A model generated the notes under the pieces. That model was given only the letters and a program-made list of their open reading frames with translations. It ran no database searches and was not told where the DNA came from. A stretch of 64,000 bases of DNA from Ceratodon purpureus. Its lineage: Eukaryota; Streptophyta; Bryopsida; Pseudoditrichales; Ditrichaceae. The stretch is from positions 8,314,344 through 8,378,343 of the forward strand of contig CM026427.1 of the NCBI GenBank assembly GCA_014871385.1, in the 5' to 3' direction. Below, piece after piece: positions 39,361 through 49,401 of this stretch; the first letter of the stretch is position 1; each line of letters starts with the position of its first letter. The translations under genes and the position numbers were made by a program.

Positions 39361-39946
39361 GGTCAAGAATGCTTGGCCAAGACATGGTTATATGAGGCAA
39401 ATGGTGGATGTGCCGGAGAAGAAATAGAGGCAATAAAATATTTCAAAAGGAGTCTTGACCGGTTGTAGTCTAAACACCTAGAGGAGAAGCTTAGCGGACA
39501 AGTCCACCGGAGAAATGCACCGGTGAAGAGAAGCTCACCAAATGGTGAAGTATTTTTTAGGAAAAAAACCTTGACTCTCTACATTCACATTGTATCAAAA
39601 GATTTAAACAAGAATCATATTCCAGAAAAATGAAGATGCATATGTATGACAATTTGACTAAACTCGAAATTAATTTTATTATAAAATCGGGCGGAAGAAT
39701 ATTAATATTTTTGGTTGATAATCACTTTCTATAATTAAAAAACATATCATGGTAATATAATATTCAGTTTTATTAATTTTAAATTTTATTTTATTTTTTT
39801 GCCAAATTGCCAATTTTCAATTTTGGCCCATGTAGGAATAAACCCATACACATTGGAGGAGGCACTTCTCCGTCGTATTATTTAAGACATGCTCTCCTCT
39901 TCATCATCCTCTTCAATTTCTTTCTTTTTATCTTTGATCTTTAATC

Positions 39947-41368
39947 ATGGATAATCGAAGAAGAGAGATTTTTTGCTCCCTTGTGATCTTTATGGTTTTG
40001 AAGTATATTATCGTTTCAACTATGGCGATACAAAAAACCATCATGTATCACCATCATGCATCAATTATGATGATGGCCTATTTTTTATTTGGGAGCAAGG
40101 AGAGGGAAGTGTGGAAATTTGACCGGCCAAGTGGATATGTGTCACAATTTCTTCTTGGATCGTATAATGCAAAAATGTTCAAAGATCGTGTTCGGGTGAG
40201 TAAGCCTACTTTTCAATATTTATGCCATTTGCTTGGATCAATGTTGAGCAAGAAAGATACAAAATTAAGACTTTGTATTCCAATAGAGTCTAGAATTTCT
40301 TTGACATTGCATCGATTGGCAAGTGGTGATACTTTGCATACACTTGCTGATTTATATGGTATTTCAAAGTCAAGTGCTTCAATAATAGTGAGAGAAGTAT
40401 GTGAGGGGATAAAAACTGTTTTGAGGCCTTTGGTTTTTCCTAAACCGACATTGTCTAGAATGAAGCAAATAGCTTTAGAATTTGAGAGTTTACATGGGAT
40501 TCCATACATTTTAGGGGCAATTGATGGGAGTCACATTCCAATCATAGCTCCTAGCATAGATCCGGCTTCATATTATTGTAGGAAGGGATATTATTCGGTT
40601 TTACTTCAAGGTGTAGTAGATTCTCAATGCAAATTTTGGGATTATGATTTTGGATGGGCCGGTAGTATACATGATTGGGTCCTATTTCAGAAATCAGAGA
40701 TTGGAAAGAGAACTATGAGTGGGAAGTTTCTACCGTACAAGCTCATTGGAGACGCTGCATATCCTATGCGCCCATGGTTCTATTCACCATTCAAAGGAGA
40801 GAAGGCCGGGCTGTCAAGAGAGAAACAACACTGGAATTTCATTCAATCAAGCACAAGAATGGCGGTGGAACGTGCATTTGGAATGTTAAAGGGGAGGTGG
40901 AGGTTTCTACTTAAAAAGATTGACATGCCACTCCGTAGCATTCCGGATATGGTAACCGCTTGCCTTTGCCTTCACAATTTATGTGTAATTCACGGAGATG
41001 AGTTTGATTTGAATTGGGCAAGAAATGCGGAAGAAGAGTTGAAGAAAGCATCTGAAGAAAGTTTCGGTAATTTTAGAGATGTAGATTTGTTCCATATGTT
41101 ACAATCCGGCATTAGTGAGATGAGAAACATACAAAGAGAAGTAGTACAAACCGAATTCAATGACATTGGCACAAACGAGATGGACATGGATGTTGAAGAA
41201 AATGATGCTGAAACAAGAGGAGATAGAGAGGAGAGGTCAAAAATGCTTTTGAAAGAAGCAACCGAATTTCACTTGATGCTAGCAGATATTTATTACAAAG
41301 AGCAGTTGAAGAGAAAAGGTACGGTAGTATTTCCAGAAAATGCTAGCACACAAAATGATGACATCTAG
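39947..41368 (+). CDS. PIF/Harbinger transposase (DDE_Tnp_4, ALP1-like)
   Basis: A single uninterrupted frame of 473 residues from ATG 39947 to TAG 41366-41368. It has the superfamily's order: an N-terminal helical DNA-binding region (SKPTFQYLCHLLGSM, then LHTLADLYGISKSSAS, a helix-turn-helix), followed by the nuclease domain. The catalytic acidic residues are in GAIDGSHI, in the SIHDWVLF/LIGDAAYP segment, and in MAVERAFGMLKGRWR, so the DDE triad appears intact. Such nucleases cut element ends and insert at TWA targets, and need the Myb-like partner encoded on the opposite strand. The C-terminal about 90 residues are acidic and charged. Domesticated relatives (ALP1) exist, but this copy lies within recognisable transposon ends. 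Confidence 0.93.
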   Translation: MDNRRREIFCSLVIFMVLKYIIVSTMAIQKTIMYHHHASIMMMAYFLFGSKEREVWKFDRPSGYVSQFLLGSYNAKMFKDRVRVSKPTFQYLCHLLGSMLSKKDTKLRLCIPIESRISLTLHRLASGDTLHTLADLYGISKSSASIIVREVCEGIKTVLRPLVFPKPTLSRMKQIALEFESLHGIPYILGAIDGSHIPIIAPSIDPASYYCRKGYYSVLLQGVVDSQCKFWDYDFGWAGSIHDWVLFQKSEIGKRTMSGKFLPYKLIGDAAYPMRPWFYSPFKGEKAGLSREKQHWNFIQSSTRMAVERAFGMLKGRWRFLLKKIDMPLRSIPDMVTACLCLHNLCVIHGDEFDLNWARNAEEELKKASEESFGNFRDVDLFHMLQSGISEMRNIQREVVQTEFNDIGTNEMDMDVEENDAETRGDREERSKMLLKEATEFHLMLADIYYKEQLKRKGTVVFPENASTQNDDI

Positions 41369-42826
41369 AGCTTTTCAATAAGGCGATCCATTTGCTGATC
41401 GACCTTATGAAGCAACTCATTTGTTCTAGCAAAATGCTCTAACATAGCTGCACCATTATCTACCATTTTTCCGAAGTATTGCAAAGCTTGGTCCTGGAAT
41501 TTGTTCTTCTTTGAGGCTGATGGTGGGTCGGACTGAGGGGTACCAATCGGTTGATTGACATCATCATTTGCTGAATTTTCTTGTACTCCCACATTAGTGC
41601 TGTCCATTGTAGTAGCACTCACATGTTTCATAACGGAACCGGATTGATGCCACCAATGATCAAGTGAATCATAGAACTTGCACTCATGCCGGTCATTCCC
41701 CGAAATTGAATTAGCGAGTTTGTCCTCCTTGTATTGTTTGAAAACTGTCTCAAATTTCTTCCGACAAGCCTCGGCCGTGCGTGAAAATCCTGGAATTGCA
41801 ACTATCATCCGTGCTTGAAGCCGAACCCATGTATCAACACCTAGTCAACAATAACAACACCGTAAGTACTTTACATGATCATATATACAAGAAGAGGATA
41901 AAAAGTCCAAAATATAAGCTCGAAGCCTTGAAAACGGCTTGGGAAAAAGAATTACAGCATTGCTAGAAGAAATGAGTAGCTAGAGTGAGCAGTTTATAAT
42001 AACAATTCGAAGAAGTTTAGGTACAAGGCGAAGGTAGAGATGCCTTGGAAGCCTTCGAGATGGCAGTGGTATGCACGAGGTCCTTGGTTCAAGACCCATT
42101 GGCGTTAATTTTGCCACTCCGCGGCCAATCCTTCGACTTCAAACTCAAACTCTGAATGGGGGGGAAAGGGGGGGCCAACTTGGCCAATACTCTGGCCCTT
42201 TACTCGACTACGAGCGAAGGCATAGAAAGGCATGACCATTTTGCACAAAACAGTAACCTCTGAGAAAATAAAATTTCAAAAAACTTTTGCAGCCTACCTT
42301 GTTTCTTCGCATTCTTCTCAAATTCGCTGTGCATCTCTCCGCGCATAGAGATGAGGTGCTCCACTTCGCTGTCCAACCAATTTTTCTTTTTCTCTTCCTC
42401 TCCTTCATCTTCTTCTCCCCCTTCTACCTTCACTTTTGGACCTCTCTTCTTGGCCGGTGCTTTCTTCTTTGGTTGTGGACCTTTCTTGTTTGCTTGTGGA
42501 CCTCTCTTCTTGGCCGGTGCTTTCTTCTTTGGTTGTGGACCTTTCTTGTTTGCTTGTGGACCTCTCTTCTTACCTACGGTCTCAATTGGCCGTTCAACTA
42601 TTTCTACATCATTCTCTTCTTCTACCTCTCTTTCTCCTTGAACGTCTCTTCCTCCTTCAAACTCTTCCCTCAAATTCCTTGCAAGTGGAGAAGAAGAATG
42701 CTGTTGAACATAGGACCTAAAAGCACTTCCTGAAAATTGCCTTGACGGCTCAAAAAAATTCTCACTCCCAACGAGGTCATTCTCATCTTGGCTCCAACCG
42801 AACTGAAACTGTGAGAAACCAGCCAT
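41365..42826 (-). CDS. Harbinger ORF1: Myb/SANT-like (trihelix) DNA-binding partner of the transposase
   Basis: Two exons, 42298-42826 and 41365-41840, join in phase (CAAG|GTAGGC donor; TTGACTAG acceptor) to give about 334 residues from MAGFSQFQFGWSQDEND. The splice restores a continuous trihelix domain: WLDSEVEHLISMRGEM, then GVDTWVRLQARMIVAIPG, then TAEACRKKFETVFKQYKEDK. Upstream is a lysine/proline-rich segment with an exact 60-base tandem duplication (42441-42500 and 42501-42560), encoding repeated KKRGPQANKKGPQPKKKAPA, a likely nuclear localisation region. The C-terminus is helical (ALQYFGKMVDNGAAMLEHFA). In plant Harbinger elements this protein brings the transposase to the ends and into the nucleus. 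The 457-base intron carries a tRNA-like sequence. The stop overlaps that of the transposase. Confidence 0.85.
42030..42180 (+). mobile_element. tRNA-like (SINE head) segment inside the ORF1 intron
   Basis: TGGCAGTGGTATGC at 42061-42074 resembles a polymerase III A box, and GGTTCAAGACC at 42086-42096 a B box, in tRNA order and close spacing, followed by a G-rich stretch. It does not fold obviously into a full tRNA cloverleaf and no target duplication was identified, so the boundaries are approximate. Confidence 0.35.
42441..42560. repeat. Exact 60-base tandem duplication in ORF1
   Basis: 42441-42500 and 42501-42560 are identical; a partial third copy follows for about ten bases. On the minus strand it encodes two 20-residue units of Lys/Arg/Pro/Gly. 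The in-frame length keeps the protein open. Confidence 0.95.
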
Positions 42827-43014
42827 TGCGAAAAAAAAAAAAAACTCAAAAAATTTGCTCCAAAAAAATTGTTCAAAAAAATTTGCCACGGAGCTACTGC
42901 AGCAACAAAAGAGAGCGAGAGAGAGAAGCTCGCGACCCCTTATGGTTAAACCCTAAACCAGATCTGAAATCTACGGTTCAGATTTGTTTTTGAAATTTAT
43001 TATTTTAATCATTT

Positions 43015-43088
43015 GGGCTTCTCCGGAGGAGGAGTTTCTTCTCCGACCTCAAGAGGCCGGACAAGAAACTCCTCCTCCGGACAAGCCC
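43015..43088. repeat. 31-base inverted repeat (hairpin) in the right subterminal region
   Basis: 43015-43045 pairs with 43058-43088 with only two mismatches, leaving a 12-base loop. The arms contain CTCCGGAGGAGGAG-type words related to the TIR word GGAGAAG. Located 150-265 bases inside the right end of the Harbinger element, upstream of ORF1. Confidence 0.85.
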
Positions 43089-43241
43089 AAGTCCAAAAAG
43101 TGTTGCCATGTAGGCGGCCATGTCATTTTATCATCCATGAGAAATCTTCACCACCACTCTTGTCTTCACCTAGTGTAAACACCTTCTGGTGAAGAGTTGC
43201 AATTTCAGCCAATCACAGTCTAGAATCGCCCTTTTTTTCAT

Positions 43242-43278
43242 GACCGGTGGACTTCTCCACCGTAGTCTAAACCGGCCC
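43242..43278 (-). repeat. Right terminal inverted repeat of Harbinger element
   Basis: Reads GGGCCGGTTTAGACTACGG on the minus strand and continues to CCACCGGTC. It is followed on the + strand by the target duplication TTA (43279-43281). Confidence 0.9.
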
Positions 43279-43348
43279 TTAGAGAGAAGGCTTCACAGGA
43301 ACGGAAGCCCTTAAACCCAGGGCCCCGGCGACCGCTGGACGGCGCCCG

Positions 43349-43368
43349 AAACCCTAATCCAGGGTTTA
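43349..43368. promoter_or_regulatory. Telo-box pair in the leader/promoter of the S1-domain gene
   Basis: AAACCCTAA (43349-43357) is followed at once by AGGGTTTA (43361-43368), an inverted pair. The telo-box is an established promoter motif of plant translation and housekeeping genes. It lies about 70 bases from the transposon end and 190 bases before the S1-gene ATG. Confidence 0.5.
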
Positions 43369-43550
43369 GGCGACGCAATGTCGACCGCTTCCGGTGCGCA
43401 AGGTTGGGAGATTGGGAGCGTGTCCATGCAACTGCGGAAGCGATTCTCACTCTCCACCACGCTGCGAGCTTCGCAATCTATTCAGCGCCCGAGATTTGAC
43501 GCCACCCGCAAAAAACCGCACTCAGAATCGAGCTCTGAGGGCCGAGATCC

Positions 43551-46500
43551 ATGCTAGCCCCGAAGGCTCTCCATCTCTGGGAGGGCGACTCCCTGCGCCT
43601 CGCTGCTCGGGAGAATGCGGACTCCAAGTCTGCGTCGTGCTCGTCACCGCTGCGCCAATGGAAGGCGCACCTGCAGAGGCGGAGTCGGGTGAAGGTGGGG
43701 TCAGGGAGGCGCAGCCGCGCCCTTGCAGTTGTGAGTTCGCAGGGGACGGGAGTTGTGGGGAATTCGAAGGAGGGTTTTGTTAGGGTTAGCGATGGAGGAG
43801 CCAGCCAGTCGTGCTTGGATGGCACTGACGTGAGAGTGCCCTTCGAAGAGAATGGCGACAGTGGTAGTGAAGATTTTCGGGATGGGATGGCGGGGTTTGG
43901 GTGTGGGGAGCCCGGGGTGGACGATAGGTTTGATGGGAATGGGTTTAGGGTTATGTTACGGTCGCCGGATTCTGCTTCGGATGGGTGGCCGGAGTCGTTC
44001 TCGAGCTCGGATTATGGTCACATTTCGGACCGGTATTTGGATTCGGGGGTACAGGATGTGGGGTCATTGGTTGGAGTGGATGATTTGGGAAAGAAGGGGA
44101 GGGATCCTTTGAAGGAGGAGGTTGCGTCCATTGAGAGGTTTGCGAGGGCGAGGGCGGCGGGGAGGGAGTTGGTGAAGAGGAGGGACGAGGTAGATTTGGG
44201 TTCTGAGGTTGAGGATGGGGTGTATTTTGAGCCGAAGGTGGGGGATTTTGTGATTGGGACTGTGGCGTCTGGGAATTCTGGGAAATTGGAAGTGGACATT
44301 GGTGCCAAGAAGCTGGCGCACATGTTTCGAAAGGATGTCATGCCGTTGGATGTGTGTAATGTTAGAGAGATGTCGTGGGAGTTGCCAGAGGGTGATTCTA
44401 TTGACGGGAATGGGATTTCTGGTCATACTGATGGACCTCGGTATGTTCACGATGAGGAGGTGCTGAATCTGGCATTAGAGGTTAGTATGCCGGTGGAACG
44501 GGGCTCGGTTTTCGTGATGGAGGTGAAGGGGTTGACGCCCACTGGGATTGCAGTGCTTTCTGCACGCTCTGTTGCTCGAGGATATGCCTGGCAGCGGGTT
44601 CGTCAGGTAATTTTTGCTTGTGTGTTAATTCAGTCCGTTTTTGAGAATAGTGAAGTGGGCCCGATGTCGGAGTGGTCGAGGGGATTTCTCTCTCTTAGTT
44701 CCATGGTCGGACAACTGTGATGCATTATTCTGTTAGTTTATAGATCAGGAGATCTTAGTGGGTGAACAATATTGGAACAAGGATTGAACTGGATTTATCA
44801 TGCATTTTCCCCACAATCTGTGCATTTTGGAGACTGGAGATTATTTTAAGGGATACAACTTAGAAATGGCACAGCAGAGGGGGTAATGAACGCTACAGTT
44901 ATGTTAATACCTTTGCTTTTTCTGCAGTTACAAGAGCAGAATGTCATCTTGGAGGTCCAGATTACTGAATGGACATCTGCAGGACTTATATCTAAAATCG
45001 AGGTAAAATTGTATTCCTTGTTTTTGGCATATGGTTAATTGGAGTGTCACTAATCATCAGTGCACTTCTTCGCTGAAGGGAAAATTAAAGTGAGCTGTTG
45101 TTCTGCGGGACTCATCTCTGCAGACTTTCTTGTAGCCACATGCACCTTATCCATCTTAAGGAGTTGAGTTAGAAAGTGTGTGTTTACCATTTTCTTTTAC
45201 TAATCTTTCAAAGCGATCTAAGCATTGTGGGATTTGGACTGGCAGGGGTTACGGGCTTTTCTACCAATTTACAACCTAGTCAATCGGCCTCCCGAGTCAT
45301 CAACCCCTGGAACAGTCTCTTATAAAGAATATGTGAGTACATTGCTTGTCACTTCAATTATTTTCGTGTTGATTCTTCATCGTTGAATGCTGCGTATGAT
45401 GTTCAAGGTTTATCTTTTTGAGTGCTAATCCTTACCGATGATCGATTGCTACTTCAACTGTCTACAGGTAGGACAATTTTTATCAGTTATGATCCACAGT
45501 GTTGATGAAATGAAGAGCAATTTGGTTGTTAGTGAGAAGAAAGCTTGGGTAAGATACAAAATCCTGTTTCTCTATATCGAAATTTTATACTCCACTAGAA
45601 GATTTGATCTTAGTGTTGACTGAACTCGCTCTGTTAGAACTCACAGGATTTGTGAAGTTCTATCTACCCTTTCGTTTGAGGAAATACGATTTGCTAAATC
45701 TGGTATCATTTTGGACTAGCACGCTTGAGAGATATTAGTAACGAGTACATGTCATCATTCTACGTTCCGTGAGTGTTTTTGTATTGTCTTATCAAACTGT
45801 CTGTACAGTATGCTCAAAATATCTGACATTTTTGTATGTTGTTCAGGTGGCTAAAAATGCGTATATAGGTGCTTTGGTAGATGGAATTGTCACGGATGTT
45901 CAACCTTATGGTGTACACCTTCGAATAAAAGATACTGATCTGAGGTTTGCTTCCTTGACAATCAATTATATCCAGAAACATGAGATTGTTGTACGGAACA
46001 TTTTGAGGGTTATCGTGCATATGCGGCCGCATTTGTTGCATACGGTTTAACATCGTTGTCGTTGCTGTTTATAGTGGAGTACTTCACATCAGCAACATAT
46101 CACGGGCCCGGATCGACGATATTGGAAATCTTTTTACTATTGGAGAGGAAGTTAGAGCGATGGTCGTTCCATCAAACATAAAGAGGAGGATATCCTTCTG
46201 GTAATCCTTTGCCGCACCTTGATTCTTTTTCTGGACGTCCAGACGGATATCTAAATTTTGCAATTGCATAGCCGTATATAATTTTGGGCGATCGTGTTGT
46301 GACTACATTCTGTTTCTTGAGTGGAAGTGCAGGAAGGACAGTCCAAGGCTGTCCCGTACTAAGAGTGTATCTTGCCCAATTCTACTACGATCTTGTTTAT
46401 GAATGGTAAATGTTGATATTAGAATGTGACTGTTATTGCAGTACGGCTGATCTGGAGATCGAAGACGGTTTAATCCTTAGAGATAAGGAGGTATGTTGCC

Positions 46501-46884
46501 TTGCTCATTCTTTATATATTTTATTTCGTTCTATGCGTTAACTATGTTTATATTAAGCATTGGACGTTGAAACTGATGCAATCCCGAATATATGGCTGTG
46601 TGAGTGGGATAGAGCATTTTTCATTCGCCCGTATGGTGTATGATCAATTCTTTGTTCAAAGCTTGCTTGTGACATGGTCTCCTGATTTTGATGTGTTTCA
46701 GGCGGTATATCAAGGCGCAGAGCGAATTGCTGCTGAAATTGCAAGTGCTTACAAGAATAGAAACTTTGAATCTGAAGACTCTGATGACTATGTCGATAGT
46801 GGGGAACAAGAAATAGTTATTGCAAATCGGGACTGGTTAGACTTTGGTGATAATACCAATTTAGACTGGAAGTTGCCCCTTTGA
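43551..46884 (+). CDS. RLSB: Chloroplast S1-domain RNA-binding protein, RLSB/PDE338-like
   Basis: Eight exons join in phase: 43551-44606, 44928-45002, 45246-45332, 45468-45548, 45847-45944, 46075-46200, 46442-46490 and 46702-46884, giving about 584 residues. The N-terminus (Arg/Ser/Ala-rich, few acids) suits a plastid transit peptide. An S1-like fold begins near residue 227 (KVGDFVIGTVASGNSG), a second region spans the exon 1-3 joins, and a clear S1 domain covers about 440-510: GALVDGIVTDVQPYGVHLRI, then GVLHISNISRARIDDI, then GEEVRAMVVPSNIKRRISF. The acidic tail ends in DWKLPL. Arabidopsis PDE338 and maize RLSB have this design and bind rbcL mRNA in chloroplasts to support its expression. 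Family match is good; strict orthology is inferred. A harbinger transposon ends 273 bases upstream of the ATG. Confidence 0.8.
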
Positions 46885-47083
46885 CGGCATCCCCTTTAGG
46901 AACATGTATACGCCATGGCTATCAAGAATTGCGGCATGTAATGAAGCCGTCGATTTTGCGAATTGTAAGTTGCCGAGGTTGGTGGACACTATTCATCTTG
47001 CATGGGGGCTTCGAGTTTTCAAGTGGGTCAATGAGCTTTTAAAGATATGGTGATGTTCTGTTTTTAGAAGCTAATATCATTGA

Positions 47084-48540
47084 TTAGTCTTCTTCTAGTG
47101 AAGTCTGCACCGTAGCTACATCCAATGTTTCCTGAACTGTCATCTTACTGAGTTTCCTCACATGGTCAGAGTCAGAATTATTCAACATATCTGACCAGGC
47201 CTCCGGAAGAACCACGGACAGAGGAGAAACTTCAAGTCAGGTATAGGTTTCATCTCTCAAATTAGCGGCAGTACTTAGCTTATGGATATTCACTTTTTCT
47301 TTCAAATGATCGCCAAATAAGGATCATAAAACCTAAATCTTAACAAGAGCAGGACATAAGAGCAGGACAAGAGCAGGACTTGTGGTCCAACGTTCCAGCT
47401 TGCGAATTTAATTTCTAAAGTGAATCTTCCGACGATTTGAGTTCAATGAGTGAATGATTTAATCAAGCAATACTGTAATGTGCATGATTAGGTCTGTGAT
47501 GTTACGGAAAAGGCACGTACACTCCACCAGTTCTTCGACGATTGTCTATTTCTTTAATTTCGTTTTCGTACTTGTAGATATCATGACTCTTGAATTCTGA
47601 TTTCTGGCAGTACTTCCTACAACATTCCGGCCAGACTGTCCTCTGAAACAGAGTACTCATTTTCACCAGAGAGTAAGCTCATCCTTACTCGTCAGGTGCC
47701 AGCGCTGCAGGTAAATGTAATGCATAATGATCTGACGAAATTGGAGTAAGACGATTGAATACCCCAGCAGAAGTGATGAGTTTCTTCAATTATTGCCACC
47801 CAGTAGGTTTCTGAAACCTTTTCCAGCAAACGCCTTAAGGTGCACTTCAAAGCTTTGAGACGCTCATGCAAGGACTGAGTCTCAGAAAATCTGCAGACTC
47901 GGTCATGAGATAACAAACCGGTGGACTGCAAAACCATTGCCAGGTCGATGTCGATGTCGATGGCTCCTCCGCAGCACGTCTACTGTAAGTTAAACATGTC
48001 TACCAAAGCTGTTTAGAGTACTCCCGATCAGTTCAAAGAAAATCGAGTTCATAACTCATATGCTTGACATGATTTTCATGTGCACATACACTCAAAACGG
48101 ATGATTGCATCGTTCAGCTGCAAATGGGAAGCCACTGTCCTAATTTAAAATGGTTCCTTTCAAGCATAATTGCAACGAGACGGTCAGTTGGCCAATATTA
48201 CACAGGTCTGGCACCGGCTAAATCAATGATTCATGTTAATTGGAAATTAGAACCCAGTCCTATCGCTCATAGCAACAAGGTCAAGGACTAGGTAAACCAA
48301 GTTGGTGAAGACATCGACAGGTTCCAACTTTTCCAGTGAAAAAGATAAGCCAGGGCCCTTCTTGACTGCGACCACTGACTCGATGCTAATCTCCGATTCT
48401 CATCAGTGCACATTCTAGCGTCGGTGTTGGACAAAAACTGTCCGAAATATAATAACACTGCTCAAAGCTCTGATTGTGTCCTTGATCAACCCTGTGAGCC
48501 TGCAGTAGTCCAGTTCTCTGAAACGGGAATATCAGAGATC
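47084..48540 (-). CDS. Unrecognised multi-exon gene, partly resolved
   Basis: Several protein-like segments lie on the minus strand, each with plausible splice borders. The first is about 48455-48520 after a CGTTTCAG acceptor (ELDYCRLTGLIKDTIRALSS). Next is about 48255-48410 (GPGLSFSLEKLEPVDVF, VYLVLDLVAMSDRTG), then about 48085-48115 (LNDAIIRFE). Then come 47815-47975 (STGLLSHDRVCRF, SLHERLKALKCTLRRLLEKV) and 47605-47680 (MSLLSGENEYSVSEDSL). The last is 47084 to about 47235 (SPLSVVLPEAWSDMLNN, then KMTVQETLDVATVQ and a TAA stop). Helical, leucine-rich composition suggests a coiled-coil or scaffold protein. I could not fix all splice phases or the start codon, and do not recognise the family. 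Confidence 0.42.
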
Positions 48541-49401
48541 AGAAACTGGTGAGCAGTTTTGATCTCATCTTTGCTATGCGATGAGGGTGATTTCAAAGCC
48601 TGATTAAACTCTTAAGATGGCGGCTGTAGCATGATCGGTCTTTCTTCCTGTTGTTAAGGGGTAGAGATGGGGTGGACGGCGGCTAATTAGACGTCGTTAT
48701 GTACGTTTCCTTGGCATCAGGAAGAGGACGGAGATCTTTCGGTTGATTGCGAGGGACTCTTACAGACGCGGAGCTGATGGTGATTGCAAATTAGTAGGGG
48801 CCGATATTGCTCGACCTATTAAGTACTCCGACCACCAAACTCGTGTGAACCCTCTCCATGAAACCTTTCATTTGATGTGCAGTGTGTCTTCTACAGTTCA
48901 CCTGAACTAGTCATGGCGATGGTTGTGTTTTATTGGCATGCTGGACCGATGATATCAATGAGGAATTACAGTCATGATAACTTGTTAATGATCCTGGTTG
49001 TGCACATATATTTCCGTAGATTTTGTCCAACCCCCGTCCTTCGCAATTTTTTTGAAATAACAGCGTCGAACTTATCGAGATCAACTTTTCTTCACGATTC
49101 GCTGCTAGCTTCAGTAATTTTTGCTATAGACTTTTTTTTCGTTCCGTAGTCATTTTGAAGTTGGTGTGAGACGTTATGTAAAACCCTGGAAGCCGTAACT
49201 ATCAGTTGTTAGGATCTCTTACGTGCTAGTCTTTGTACTTCCAAGCACAGTCTTGCAATCTCGAGTCATGTTATGCTAAAAGACGCAGGTCCATGGCAAC
49301 CGTCTTTGTTCATTTCGCAGGTTCAAAAATGAGAGAAGAGAAAAGCGTGGAGAAATTGAGGAGTTCCAAGTAGATGTTCAGAGGGGTGGACGTGGAGCAG
49401 T
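48541..49401. other. Probable divergent promoter region
   Basis: Between the presumed 5' side of the minus-strand gene and the 5-phosphatase start. The first exon of the minus-strand gene may lie here but was not identified. An open frame at 48877-49149 has no recognisable domain. Confidence 0.4.

Larger units (their letters stand above)
39325..43278. mobile_element. Complete PIF/Harbinger DNA transposon, 3954 bases
   Basis: Both ends carry a near-identical inverted repeat of about 36 bases starting GGGCCGGTTTA and continuing ACTACGGTGGAGAAG (left 39325-39360; right, reversed, 43242-43278). The flanks are TTA at 39322-39324 and 43279-43281, the three-base duplication typical of PIF/Harbinger. 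Inside are exactly the two proteins of this superfamily, in convergent orientation: a DDE_Tnp_4 transposase (39947-41368, +) and a Myb/SANT-like protein (41365-42826, -). Both frames are open with conserved motifs, and the two ends differ at only a few positions, so the insertion looks young and possibly active. Family assignment follows from the transposase type, target site and end sequence. Confidence 0.92.

Noticed and set aside
42287..42733. Open frames of 94-148 codons on the + strand, Phe/Leu/Cys-rich, looking like a membrane protein
   Set aside because: They are the antisense of the lysine/proline repeat tract of ORF1; the repeated hydrophobic pattern is the complement of the 60-base duplication.
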